From Gnetum montanum (Eukaryota; Streptophyta; Gnetopsida; Gnetales; Gnetaceae), in contig MNCI01009560.1 in the NCBI GenBank assembly GCA_015680685.1, positions 64,838 to 92,359 on the forward strand: a DNA stretch of 27,522 nt. The letters run 5' to 3'. Every line of letters begins with the position of its first letter. Position 1 is the first letter of the stretch. A program made the position numbers and the translations under genes. The notes below the pieces were generated by a model, which saw only the letters and a list, made by a program, of their open reading frames with translations, did not search any database and was not told the DNA's origin. This document shows positions 1 through 10,872 of this stretch, in pieces.

Positions 1-1821
1 TTTTCTCTTCTTTCATGATGGTGATGATTTTTGGTAAGACATAATACTTAGAATTAATAGCTAAAGCATATCATGTGGCTTTCTCTCATTCAATTTTCAA
101 TTGAAATTTCTAGGTAGTTAGATGTTGGACTTCCTTAGTTCTAAAGTTGTCAAGAAACTCTAGTATCATGAACCAAACTTGATATTTTAGTTGAGCATAG
201 AGTTGGACTACCTCATCTTACAAATATTGAACTTTTTAATCTACATCCTATAGTTAGTTCTTGATGAATATTAAATTCCTCTAATTGAGATTAGTTCAAA
301 TTATAACTTCAATGCTTTTTCTGAATCTTGAAGGTGTCCTAGAAAATCTAGCCAATTTAGGGTAGTCAATGTAAGGTATCTTCATGCTTTACTACACTTA
401 TTGTTCTTCCAAATTTTCCATACGTACATGGAAATTATTAAACATCCTATGCACTATTGAAATCAAGAATGACATCCACAAGAATGTTTGATGTAGCATT
501 GACATGCTTAATAACATCCTTGGAAGCATCTTCATGGTATTTGTAGTGCATGATCAAGATTATCATCCCATATTTAGATGCAAGGGTGACTTGGAATGTA
601 GTATTAGTTCCAAATATTTGCTTAGTACAATCATTCATTATTAGCTACACAAAGATTCTACCTATTACTAGGTTAATAAAGACTTCAAGTCCATCAAATA
701 ATATTCCTAAGCATTTATGAAAGTCTCTAGTCCTCTAGCTTACAGTCTAAGACATTTCTTAAAGGCAGTTCATCATTACACAATAGAACCCAAGATCTAT
801 TGTAGGAAGATGCATGGATGGCCTAAAAATGCCTATTATAGGGACTATTAATGATAGTATAGATTTTACTACTAACAATGGTTAACTAGTCTATAGAGCT
901 CCTAGGTTGCATGGTGGTTTCATCTAATCGTTTTTTGCAAGTATAAATTTTATCATTTTTGGGTATGATCCATTTAGAGCCTTTATAATCACATAATTTA
1001 TGTATCCTAGTATCCTAGATTGACTAAAAAGCTTTCTAATGATGCATCAAAATGGAAGTGTTAGTTTGCTAGTTTATTTTTCCTCAAATTGACACTAGAT
1101 CTCTAGGAAAAAAAGGTAACTCATTTTAGCTTGGTACTTCTCATTTAGTACAATGGTTCCTTTGGCTACATAGGTTAATATTCTATTTAGGCACTTACTG
1201 AGGTAGATGTGGTAGGCTCCTATCTTAAAGTAGATCTTTTCAACTACTAATAGGGCCTTATACCACTTCTCTCTATCTTCATAAGCTCTTTGTAATCATA
1301 GGCCCTTGGTTAAATTGGATGAAGATCATAATAACTTTTGTGCTCATGTTAGGTAATCCTAACACCATAGTAGTAGCATTCATAGCATAGGACACTATAA
1401 TTCTCTTAATGTTGATCATGTGCATCTTCTTTCTTATTGTGCCAAAATTGGTACATTTTCCTAAGGTACGAGTCTTTGTTGGTTAAAAGAGTTGGGCAAA
1501 ATGAAGAAGCCTATAGTTGCTCTTTTATCTCATCTGATGAAAGCTTAATGAATGATCCAAAGTTAAGTTTCATGATCACTCTAGTCATGAGGGAATTTTC
1601 ACTAATGGCTTCTATGCATGAGTTGAAAAGTATGATTTAGCTACCTATAGTTAGAGCATATGATACTATTACTTCTACTTCTATAAACTAATGCATTTGT
1701 TGGCCTTCTAGCAAAGGTTGATCAACTTCTTGGTTCTTTCCTAGGTCTTCTACATGAATTAATTATGGTTGGTCTCATCCTCATCCTCATCCTCATCCTC
1801 TACCTCTACCATGTTCTCCAT
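1..1821 (-). pseudogene. Element 1 third ORF (env-position ORF), decayed and cut by the window edge
   Basis: This is the counterpart of the third ORF at 15699-18550. Two matches support that. Near 1575-1540 the minus strand reads LNFGSFIKLSS, matching LNFGPFLKFAP in the other copy. Near 560-470 a stretch reading GMIILIMHYKYHEDA aligns with GIIVLVMHHHE there. The likely start is the ATG at 1821, followed at once by an acidic Glu/Asp run encoded by a CTCATC repeat on the plus strand. Stops are frequent and the frame shifts at least once near 1740. It lies downstream of element 1 integrase, as a third ORF of Athila/Tat-type elements should. The C-terminal part lies beyond base 1. The protein's function is unknown, so the env-like label rests on position only. 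The short open stretch at 447-638 is a surviving piece of this ORF. Confidence 0.65.
1774..1810. repeat. CTCATC hexanucleotide microsatellite
   Basis: Four CTCATC units are followed by two diverged CTCTAC units. On the minus strand they encode an alternating Asp/Glu run just inside the start of the element 1 third ORF. No such run is seen in the element 2 copy, so it probably expanded after the copies separated. Confidence 0.85.
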
Positions 1822-2310
1822 GTGGCCTTTTCTCCATATCCCATGAGGGTTCTTCTTTAATAATGTGTTTAGGTACCATTTGTAATTACCAAGGATTAAT
1901 CATAACTATTTAAATATTTTTATTATGATTTTAATCCCTCTTAATATTTTGGATTAATTAAAACTTAAAAAATATAATATTAATAACATTAAGTAATTGC
2001 AAAATGTCATTACCTTAGCTCTAATATAATTAATTTAATAAAATTTTAATTAAGGTTTATTAGGTTTAATAGTAATTAACTTAGTGAGCTCAAAAAAAAC
2101 TATTAGAAGATTTTTTAAAATTTTCTCCTAGGATTCCTCATAACAAAGAGTTCAACTTTGAGAGTTTAAGGGTCTTTGAATAGCATCAATAGGGCTTATG
2201 GTTTAGAAGTTGTGCCTCTTTGAAGGCTCCAAGCTTTGGAAATGACAAAGACTCCTTTCCTATTTGAATGAAATATGATAACTTTTAAGTGAGATCATGC
2301 ATATATATAC
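1822..2310 (-). other. AT-rich leader between the element 1 internal promoter and third ORF
   Basis: There is no convincing ORF on either strand. By analogy with element 2 this should be the 5' leader, perhaps with an intron, of the third-ORF transcript. Unlike element 2, no clear splice donor and acceptor pair can be picked here. The stretch 1880-2060 is extremely AT-rich. Confidence 0.4.
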
Positions 2311-2372
2311 TATTTTATATGTATAATATCATAGCTATGACATTGCATGCACTACGACATCATAGCTATGAT
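2311..2372 (-). promoter_or_regulatory. Promoter-like palindrome array with TATA-like box upstream of element 1 third ORF
   Basis: Two perfect copies of the palindrome CATAGCTATG lie at 2330-2339 and 2361-2370. They are separated by a stretch containing GCATGC. On the minus strand a TATA-like ATATAAAATA follows at 2320-2311. The position, between integrase and the third ORF, and the order, array then TATA, match the module at 18985-19063 in element 2, but the monomer differs. A promoter role is inferred. Confidence 0.5.
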
Positions 2373-4194
2373 GTCAAGTGTCTTAAAATTATACTTTTCC
2401 TTAGTTGTTGTTTGAGATTTTATAATTTACTCATATTTTGAGTGTCCCAAGGCTTCTTGAGAGTTGCCAAACTAGAGGATGAGTCTTACTTATGCATAAA
2501 ATGATTATAAATAATGAAAAACTCATTATATTAGTTTTGTATTAGCATTGTATTAGGTAAAAATCAAGGGACATAATAATAATGAGACTTAAATAAAGTA
2601 TAGTAAAAAATATTAAGAAAAGAAAAGGTTACAATGATACATGAATATAAATCAGTTTCCCATGATGTTCTAAAAGGTATCGTATTAGTTTCTAGCTATG
2701 ATTTCCAATGGTTATACAAGTGGATCCTCTCTAAAGTAGGCTCCTATGTTTAATTCCCTTGAATAATCACTTCCATAATTATCTATAGGTAGTCAAGGAA
2801 ATGAATGTGAATCATAATATTTTTTTGCAATACATGAACATAACTATAAATAAAAAAATTCTATACTATGCTACACAAATAATCAGATTCATAATCAAAA
2901 CATAATAGTGAGGTGAAACACTATCAAATGGGATTGTAGAAGTGAAACATGAGGAACATAATCATGGTCATGATTCTAATGATCAATCATACCTATTAGT
3001 TGGGAGTTGAAACTAAGTCTATATTACTTGTAGTGACATCACATTTCATCATCCTAGGTCCACCATCATGAGACCAACTCCCTATCATGTTGAAAATATA
3101 ACCACTTAACAAGGATAGACTGGAAAACATACATTAGGGCTGTTGGAAATAGTTAATTTATTATTAGTTTTTGTGTTATGGGCCTTGGAAATTGGTTAGA
3201 GGAGTACCTTAAAGCGTGGATCACATGTCTTTCTAGTCTCATAAGCAAAGCGAATCTCATCATAGGAGCATCTTCAAGCATGACCCACATATCATTCCAA
3301 TCACATAATGAGACTAGTCCAAGGAACCATAAGATTATTATAAGTAATCTACCTTTAGGCATATGTCATTTTCTTTTTAGTGGTATCTTAAGAATTATTT
3401 TTTATATCTTAATTAATTATTTTAATTTTTTATTCTTTCCAGAGGACTATTCTATCTAGTGATGTAAGAAGGGAGAAATTATTTCCAAATATTATTTTCC
3501 AAGAAATTAAAAAGATAAGTAATAATGTATCAACATGTAACTAGTAAGACATAAGGTGAAAACCAAGGAATCAACAAATTCCTTTGATGTCACATCCTTA
3601 TGAAATCCTCTTGGTCCTTTCTCCTTTCTTTTAGGTTTGATAATGATGGGTTACTTTAAGTTTAAAAGGTGATAATAATTATATTATTTTCATGAGAAGG
3701 ATCTCTTATTTATAGAAAGAAAAGAATGGATAGCATCATCTCACTACTATGCGTAGTTACTCCTTTAATGACTTAATAACATAGGAAAAACTTTCTATAA
3801 TAAAATTGTTTCTCATACAAGATCAACAACTTATTAATTAAGAATGATAAAATATAAAAATACTTAAAATGACTTAAAGAAATTGTAAAATTATATAAGA
3901 ATTATAAAATATGAAGAAATGAAAAACCTATGAAGAAATAAGAAGATTAAAAGAAATTATAAACAAAAAGTAAAAAACTGAACTTAACTCAATTCAAATG
4001 ATCTCTCCCATGAATAAATTTTAATAAGAAAATTAAAAAAATAAATTCAACTATAATATTTTTAGAAATGTTAATGCAATTGATCCCACCAATTTTCTAG
4101 AATCATTTTATTTATTGAATGTTAACAACAATAAGCTTTTGTGGGTTTGAAGGATGATAAATTTGCAACATAACTAATCTATAAACTATATGAA
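2373..4194 (-). other. Element 1 non-coding spacer between integrase and internal promoter
   Basis: This stretch corresponds to 19064-20648 of element 2. The best-conserved block is 3193-3245, which matches 19793-19845 and includes an identical 15-mer at 3223-3237. A second alignable patch is around 3530-3640. From about 3830 to 4060 the plus strand is A-rich with repeated AAAAT/GAAAT words, as in element 2 at 20400-20560. Open stretches at 3153-3362 and 3178-3459 overlap on opposite strands and show no recognisable domain. Confidence 0.55.
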
Positions 4195-5480
4195 CTATGT
4201 ATGAATTTTTCCAAAGTGTTTGAAAATTTTTACATTGTGGTACATGATTGAAGTTATGGTATGTGGTACATGATTCAAGTTATGGTAGAGGACTTTATCT
4301 CTTGGTTGAATGTCTAGGCATTGAATTTTTAGTTGTTTCTTTTTTTTGTAGATTTTATAAACTTCATTGTGCATCATGGTTATCATTCTATTTTCATTTA
4401 TTACATTTAGATTCTTCAATCTCTCTTATTATGCAAAGGTTATATATAATTCTAAGTTTCACATGATGTTAAATGTACATAATTCTACTTGTATTAATAG
4501 CTTAGGAGATTTTCTATACACTAGTTTGTATGAAGAATATAACAGAAAGCTTCCACATTAACTTATAATCACATATAGAATCATTAATTTTGATTCTCTA
4601 ATATTTCCTATATTTACTAATGGTACAAGTTAGCATTCTAGTTATCTCTTGGTTAGTGACATTAGCTTATCCATTGACTTGAGGATGATATGGTGTGTTC
4701 AACTTAAGTTCTACCTATAAGCACTACATTAATTTCTTTAAAGTGAGCCCCATAAAGTTAGTTCCATTATCATATATAAATGCATAAGGTAGACTAAACC
4801 TATTTACTACATGCTGCTCAAAGCATTTAACAACAATTATTATAGTACAATTAGTTATTAGAGTTTTTTTGGCCCACTTTGTGCAATAATTTACAGCCAT
4901 AATAATGTATAAATTTTGATTTAAAGAAGGGATGATATGACAAATAAATTCAATTTCCTAGAGATAAAAAGGCTCCATTGATTATATCCACTAGTTTGGT
5001 CCCTTAGACCTTGTTGATATTTCACCATCACATTGGACTATTTGCAAGATTGCACAAAGTGATGCACATCAGAAAAGAAAGTTGGCTAGAAATAACTAGC
5101 CATGAGAATCCTAATTGTTCTTCTTTTATTCATGTGGTAACCATCACAAGGTTCTTCCTGTGCATCTTAGAGAACTCTTGTTGGTTTTCTTCTACTATGT
5201 ACTTGTACATCAAGCCATTAGTACTAATTTTATATATATTTCCTCTATTTCCATGAATTCTTTAACGTAATGTAAGAACTATTGAAGATTTCATTTATCC
5301 TAGTCAATAGAAACACTTTTTTGCTTTAAATACATGAGACGATTAGCACACTAGGAAGTGGTTATTAGTGAAAAAATTAATCTAGACTTGGAAAATAGAG
5401 TTCCATCTGGGAATTAATCAAATAAAGGCTATTTGTTAGTCTTTTTGTTTCATCTAAGTATTGATAAATGATTTGCAATA
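4195..5480 (-). pseudogene. Element 1 integrase, decayed
   Basis: This is a remnant of a Ty3/gypsy integrase, which inserts retroelement cDNA into the host chromosome. The C-terminal part (about 4419-4195) reads NENRMITMMHNEVYKIYKKK and then a QPRDKVLYHN stretch. It aligns with the better-kept copy at 20984-20649, where the same segment reads DENRLVALSLNKVHRAFNKK and QPRDKFLYWN. The catalytic-core region (about 4560-5000) and the zinc-binding N-terminal region (about 5020-5180) are recognisable mainly by alignment with element 2 at 21000-21720. Stops and frameshifts break the frame, and a 26-bp tandem duplication at 4236-4287 disrupts the C-terminal end. No chromodomain is visible, which fits a non-chromovirus lineage. 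It lies directly downstream of the RNase H remnant. Confidence 0.7.
4236..4287. repeat. 26-bp tandem duplication
   Basis: The 26 bases at 4236-4261 are repeated at 4262-4287 with one difference (G versus C in GATTSAAG). The duplication lies in the integrase C-terminal remnant. Since 26 is not a multiple of three, it shifts the frame. It is probably a local slippage or repair event after the element died. Confidence 0.9.
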
Positions 5481-7227
5481 ACATACTTAGATTCTCCTTT
5501 TTTATCATTGTTATGTTGACCTCTTTTAAGATTACTAGTCATCAAATGATTTGGGGGTTCAATAGTAGCTTATTCATTAGGAATTGAATCATGCTATTTC
5601 AATGTGCATAAAGATAGAATATTCAAGCATATAATCCTTAATTTTTTTAGAGCATACACCATTTCCATCAATTCTTTCTTTATTGTGGTGTAGCTCAATT
5701 ATGCACTAGTGATTCTTCTACTTGCATAATGGATATATTATGGACATTTTTTTATCATGTGTCTATATGAGCATGACTCCATGATATAGTTGGATGTATT
5801 TGTCATAATGTGAAATGACTTGAACTACTTGAGTGCTTGTAGAATTGAGATCTCTAGAAGCTTCTATTTAAGAAGATTAAATACCTTCTCATAATCATCT
5901 ATCTAGGTAAATAGTACATCCTTTTTTATGAGCTTAACCAACAATTTAACAATCTTTTAAAAATTCTTAATAAATCATTAATAGTACCATGCATATCTAG
6001 TGAATGACCTCATATCTTTTACTATTTAAGATCTTTTTCTTATTCCTTTAATTATCTTCTCTTCTTGGATTGACTTCAATGTCTTTCCTTGAAATAATAT
6101 GCCCTAAAATAATGTCTTCTTTGATCATGAGATGCCTCTTTATAAGTTCAAATTTAGGGTCATCTTGACACATCTCTTTAGCAATTTTCTAGTTGATCTG
6201 GGTCCTATTCAAAGTTAAAGTCATATATGGAAAATTCATCCATAAAAACTTTAACACCATTCCAATTATGCTTTTGGAAAATTCTTAAGACTATAAACTA
6301 AAAGGTATCAGGTATATTACACAAGGAAAATGACTTTGTCTTAGATGTAAGCATCCCACAATGACTTGTGAATATTATCTTGGCTTGATTCTCTAATGTA
6401 AGTTGGATTTGGTTATATTCACTATAACCATCCAAAAATTGTAATACTTATGACTTGTAATGTTTCTAATACCTAATTAACAAATGTAAATGAAAAGTAG
6501 TCCTTGAGTTTTTTCATATTCAATAATGTAAAATTAATGTAGATTTTCCATTGTCTTGTTTTCTTTTGCATAATTACTAGAGGGCTTACCTACTCATTAT
6601 CTTCTATAGGATAGATGAGCCCAATCTTTAGGAGATTTTTAATTTCTTTTTTGATCACCTACTTTAGTGTATGGTTCAACCTATACTATGGTTGATTCTT
6701 GAACTTCACTACTAGATCAATGCATATGCGATGTTGGCATATATGTGAACCAATATTAGTAGTTTAGTCTTATACTAGAACCATGTAAATTCTATGAGTT
6801 ATCTATTCATAACTTCCAAGATCTTATTTCTCTATTCCTTTATTAGTTTCATATTAATTATTATTGATTCATGATTCTCAAGAAATACACACTCTAGTGA
6901 CTCTAGTAATTTTTTTAGCTCAATTGGTTTAAGCATAAGTTCATCTAGAATCTCTAACTTCAACAAGTTAATATTATCATATTGTCATACATGTGCTACT
7001 TGGAAGAATTACTACTTCATATCCCCAATTTGATCCAGCTTCTTAACATAGGATCTAGTGAGTACATTGTATAACTATATTTCATTTAGCATCATCCACT
7101 TGGTGCCTTCTTGCTTTTTAACTACATATAAGCATCTCTAGACACACATTTCCTCTTCATGTATACTACATTCTATGATGTTTTTCTAGCTAGTAGTTTA
7201 AACTTTTTTCATGTAATTACAACCTAT
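5481..7227 (-). pseudogene. Element 1 reverse transcriptase and RNase H, decayed
   Basis: This is a remnant of the RT-RNase H part of pol, which copies element RNA into DNA. The RT active-site box is still visible at 6246-6235 on the minus strand. It reads Phe-Met-Asp-Glu, so the second catalytic Asp of the usual xxDD box has become Glu. The RNase H part (about 5860-5500) retains a KKELMEMVYALKK stretch, matching the IELMVVVYALEKF region of element 2. The RT N-terminal part (about 6600-6800) aligns with 23150-23350. Frames are broken by many stops. The protease-RT linker from about 6800 continues to 7227, where a solo LTR interrupts the element and the rest resumes at 8167. Confidence 0.7.
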
Positions 7228-7232
7228 ACCAT
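7228..7232. repeat. Left target-site duplication of solo LTR (ACCAT)
   Basis: ACCAT lies immediately before the LTR start and is repeated at 8162-8166 immediately after the LTR end. Five bases is the normal target duplication length for LTR elements. Confidence 0.88.
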
Positions 7233-7253
7233 TGATGAAGTGTTAAAGTGTCA

Positions 7254-7351
7254 CATCAATGGGCCCTTGTTGATGTGACCTTGTCAATGGGCCCCTATCA
7301 ACATGGCCCCTTCTATGTGATGTTGCCTCATTGAAAAGGCTACATCAATGT
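7254..7351 (+). repeat. 14-bp tandem array in U3 of solo LTR
   Basis: Units begin at 7254, 7268, 7282, 7296 and 7310, a strict 14-bp period, with weaker units to about 7351. Units alternate between CATCAATGGGCCCT-like and TGTTGATGTGACCT-like forms. The array lies just upstream of the TATA box, as enhancer repeats in a U3 region would. Confidence 0.75.
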
Positions 7352-7402
7352 ATCATTTTCTATGTTTATGAACCCTCGTTGACGTAGCTCCATAATAAAG
7401 TC

Positions 7403-7410
7403 TATAAATA
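7403..7410 (+). promoter_or_regulatory. TATA box of solo LTR
   Basis: TATAAATA within CTATAAATATG corresponds to the TATA box on the minus strand of the LTR at 14574-15466. It follows the U3 array. Transcription would be expected to start roughly 30 bases downstream. Confidence 0.65.
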
Positions 7411-8161
7411 TGTGCTTACTAGCGGTGTTCATAGGAGGTTAAATCATAGTTGTAGTAGAGCTCTTGTAGTTTTGTCATTTAAGAGTTAGAATATTTCTCT
7501 AATTTCCTGTAGTAGGAGTCAGAAAGTATATGGATCTTTATTTGAGCATTGATGTACCTGAGCACACCAATGTGAATGACAATAAACATGAGCCTTTTGA
7601 TCAAACCTTGTAGTACTTTGAATAGATTAATGATTGATTTCTGCATTCATTGTGTTCATTAATTATGAAATTAATTAAGCTAAACTAAACTTTAATTGAT
7701 TAATTAATTAATTAAGCTAAATAGATTAAACACATAAGTATGATTACTTCGAGCATAACATATAGCACTTGGTAATCCCAACAACACTTAATGCTTGCTA
7801 GCCTAGCAATGTTATATGCATTTAGGACGTGTACAAAAAGGGGATTGGATACTTATGTTAGGATTAGTTAGAGATTAATTAATTAGTTAAATTAAATTAT
7901 TTATTAAATTACTTCACTTTTCTATTTTAAAGCACCAGGAACATAAAACATAAAATAATAAAAATCATATGCCTCGATTACACTTAACCATACCTTTGTA
8001 CATCATAAGTGTAATTGGGAAGATAACGAATGACTGTAAGGGAAGTTCACTTCCTAGAGGCTAGTGTACTGGAAGACATAGAGTCCATGGAATTTGATGA
8101 GATCCTGCAGGAAGGCTTAGTGATTCATATGGTTGAGGGTAGGGGTACTTGCCACTCATCA

Positions 8162-8166
8162 ACCAT
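8162..8166. repeat. Right target-site duplication of solo LTR (ACCAT)
   Basis: This is a perfect copy of 7228-7232, directly after the terminal TCA of the LTR. Confidence 0.88.
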
Positions 8167-9875
8167 TATATGCAATGCATGGAATGTGATTCTTCTTAAT
8201 GATCTCATGCTCATTTTTCCTAAGAATTACCAAGAACAAGTCTCTAATTTATAGCTAGGCATTAATGCTTCTCATCCAAGCTCTTTCCATAATAATGAAA
8301 AATTTCACCATTTAGTTGTCAATATGAATCATAAGAAAGTCAACATAATATGCTCATCCATTAATGATGATCACAATATCCTTCACCAATCCTAAGAAAA
8401 TAGTGTTGGATTAGTGTACAAGCTCTATCATGATGTTTCACTTCTTTAGTAGAAGTGGATTTCAATCCTTATACATTTCTTTAGAGATCATATTGATCTT
8501 AGAATCTAATTGTAGTAGAGCCTTGCATGGTGCATTCCTCATCATTTGTAAATAAATTAGGGGACTTCTAGAATTAGTTCACTTCATGGAAGTATGTCAC
8601 TACATGGGTTAACATAAGAATATATATGTTAGCACTTTAGTTTGAAGATGGTTGTTGCATGATTTAGGAGGATGTATGTATGTGCTCTATACTCACAAAT
8701 GGTTATAGAGGTTTATTAGACTAGCAAGTCTAAAAATGTATGATTTGGGCTTAAGCTTAGAACCACTAGTGCTATCATCCACATGCATGTTTATAACTAA
8801 TGTATCATTTCATTATTATGATTATCAAAGGATTTCATCTTGCATTAGTGGAGAAAGAAGTAAAGCATTAGGATCATAACATTGGGAATGTTGCTAAGGA
8901 TGAGTGCAAGATGGAGATCCATTTTGTGGAGTATTGGATCTATGAGATTTTGAAGGATAGTAGTGGTATGCATAGGATCATAAGTGATAGTGGCACTTAG
9001 AGACATAGGCTCTTTGACATAATATCCATAGAAATATAGTTTTTTTATAATGGTATTATTGCCTTGGTAATGGTATTCCTCATGAATATGATTTTTTTGA
9101 CTACTACTACTAATATTCTTAAGGTTGTGGTGGAGCCCTACATAGATAGTAGTTTTGTTGGTAGTATGGCTATTGATAGTTATCTTAAGGAGAGGACAAT
9201 CTCTTAGGTATTTTCCTCTTAAAAAATTTTCAACCTAGAGAATAAGCATTAGACTTTTTAAGATATGACATAACTAAGAAATAATCCTTTGGATATTCAT
9301 ATTGGCATATGTGACAATGATTATCATCAAAATCAAAATATTTAACCTCTTTAACTATAGATGTTTTTTTTTCATGTGCTAATAGTAATCCCTTCATGTT
9401 CTTCTTCTTATTTTTATATTTCTCCTTGGATCACACATGATTTATTTTTTCCTTCACTATTTTTAGTGCTAATTAAAATTTTTCATCTATAGAATCCTAC
9501 ATGTTATCAATCTTTGTTGATATTTTAGTAATAGATTTTTGGATTGACAAGGATGTTTCTAGACCACATCATCTAAAGATGCCTCCTCTTTGGTTCATAG
9601 AGATGAATATTCTTTTTATGGTGAAATGAGTCCTTATTAATGTTCTTTCATTTTTCAAGTTCACCTTCCTCTTTTTCCACTTGATCAATAAGCCTTTGGA
9701 TTTGATGGGCTTACATTTCTAAAAGTCTTTTTAGGCATAGATCCCAATGGATTTTCTAGTTTTATTTTGAAATCCATTTCAAAGAGAAATAGGCACATCA
9801 TAAATGGATTCCAAAATAAAACTAGAAAGTGGGGATCCCCACATTTTCTAGCTTTTTAGCTTTATTATGGATCCC
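8167..9875 (-). pseudogene. Element 1 protease and gag C-terminal part, decayed
   Basis: From 8540 down to 8260 the minus strand aligns with the aspartic protease remnant of element 2. A LDSKINMI stretch marks the Asp-Ser/Thr-Gly active-site loop with Gly replaced. A FFIIMERAW stretch matches the FLIIMGRAW stretch there. Above this is the gag C-terminal part. Around 9316-9281 it reads C-H-I-C-Q followed by aromatic residues, a damaged zinc knuckle at the place where element 2 has C-D-I-Y-Q-S-K-H. Gag packages element RNA, and protease cleaves Gag-Pol. The segment is cut at 7228-8166 by a solo LTR and at 9876 by another LTR element, and gag resumes at 14012. Many stops are present. Confidence 0.65.
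9753..9842. repeat. Hairpin-forming inverted repeat with adjoining 14-bp palindrome
   Basis: The arms at 9753-9779 and 9802-9828 are 27 bases each and complementary at 26 of 27 positions, around a 22-base loop. GTGGGGATCCCCAC, a perfect palindrome, follows at 9829-9842. The left arm aligns with gag of element 2 and the right arm does not. The right arm is therefore probably an inverted copy of the left, made near the insertion point of the LTR element that starts at 9876. Confidence 0.85.
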
Positions 9876-10352
9876 TATTAAGAACTTAGTATGTTATATT
9901 AAACTTAACATATCAAATAAAGTCTATATCATATAACACTATGAACGTTGATTGACAAAGTCATTATGTGACATACCACCATCATATAAGTGTTATTAGA
10001 TACATTTTAGTTAACAATTTGTTAATATTTGTTACAATATTTCTATTTAATAGTTTTCTCTAATTATTCAGTGTGTCTATTTACTTGATCAACATGATAA
10101 TTTTCTCAAGCTTGTATATATCTTTAATTTGTATACATTCTAGTATGGAAGATAGAATGAGTGATACAAACACAACATGCTCTATTTTGTACATGTTTTC
10201 ATACTCTTTCATAGTATAAGTTTATTTAAAACTATAATATTATAATTTCCATGATCTATTATAGTTTAAATAGCATTTTCTATTTTTATGATCTGCATAA
10301 TCATTTCTATATATTTTTGAACTTATTGATCATATTTTCACAAAACTTAGCA
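9876..10352 (+). repeat. 5' LTR of the non-autonomous element
   Basis: This 477-bp LTR starts TATTAAG (the TGTTAAG start has mutated) and ends TTAGCA. It aligns end to end with 13536-14011. A TATA-like TATATA is at 10115-10120, in the same place as TATATATA at 13773-13780 of the other LTR. The two LTRs differ at many positions, so the insertion is old. Confidence 0.82.
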
Positions 10353-10364
10353 TGGTATCAAAGT
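10353..10364 (+). other. Primer binding site, initiator-Met tRNA type
   Basis: TGGTATCAAAGT begins directly after the LTR end. It matches the plant initiator-methionine PBS TGGTATCAGAGC except for a G-to-A and the last base. Confidence 0.8.
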
Positions 10365-10872
10365 AGAATTTAAGTAGATTCTATATTTTCAAACTTTTAT
10401 TATGCTGTAATGGTAAAGTTGGAGAGAGCATTAAATATATAGATAAGTATAAAAGAAAATTAAACAAATTGTATTTTATATTTTGCATGCATCAACATTT
10501 CTACAAAATTCAAGCTTAATAGAGCATAAGCACTTAGTGATTATGTAGAAATTGAATTTTCATGATTGAAAGTATTTCCCAAAATACAAGTAAGCTCTTA
10601 TTAATTCCACTTTGTATTTAGGCAAAAAAATAATGCAAAGAACAAACTCTTTTTAAATCTAAATTCGTTTGAGTCAAATTTTAGTTAAAATTAATTATTT
10701 TTTACGTTCATAATAGAATCCAATAGTTGCTCAATTATGTAAATAGTTAATATATTAAATATGCATATTTAAACCATGGTTTTTGATTATTAATTGTTAA
10801 ACCCTAGTTTTTTTGAAGTTTGTAAGATAATTATTTTATGAAATGACTTATGGTGGAATAGTATAAGGATAG
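10365..10872 (+). other. Leader region of the non-autonomous element
   Basis: This AT-rich stretch between the PBS and the ORF shows no coding signal, repeat or splice site that I can support. It is the expected position for an untranslated leader and packaging signal. Confidence 0.4.

Larger units (their letters stand above)
7233..8161 (+). mobile_element. Solo LTR of the element 1/2 family, plus strand
   Basis: This is a 929-bp LTR starting TGATGAAG and ending ACTCATCA, flanked by perfect ACCAT duplications. It aligns along its whole length with the reverse complement of the LTR at 14574-15466. That includes the U3 array, the TATA box, the TAATTAATTAA-rich middle and the gene-like end segment around 8030-8160. 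Its orientation is plus, opposite to the element 1 pol it interrupts. No PBS follows and pol resumes on both sides, so it is a solo LTR left by LTR-LTR recombination. The open stretch at 8030-8254 crosses its right end and is not a gene. Confidence 0.9.

Noticed and set aside
3178-3459. Plus-strand open stretch of 93 codons
   Set aside because: It overlaps an opposite-strand open stretch, shows no domain, and lies in the non-coding spacer of element 1.
7685-7720. TTAATTAATTAA run as a regulatory element or origin
   Set aside because: The same AT-rich run occurs inside all LTR copies of the family, and nothing suggests a special role.
8030-8254. Plus-strand open stretch of 74 codons that looked like a small gene
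   Set aside because: It spans the right end of the solo LTR and its target duplication, so it is a chance frame across an insertion junction.
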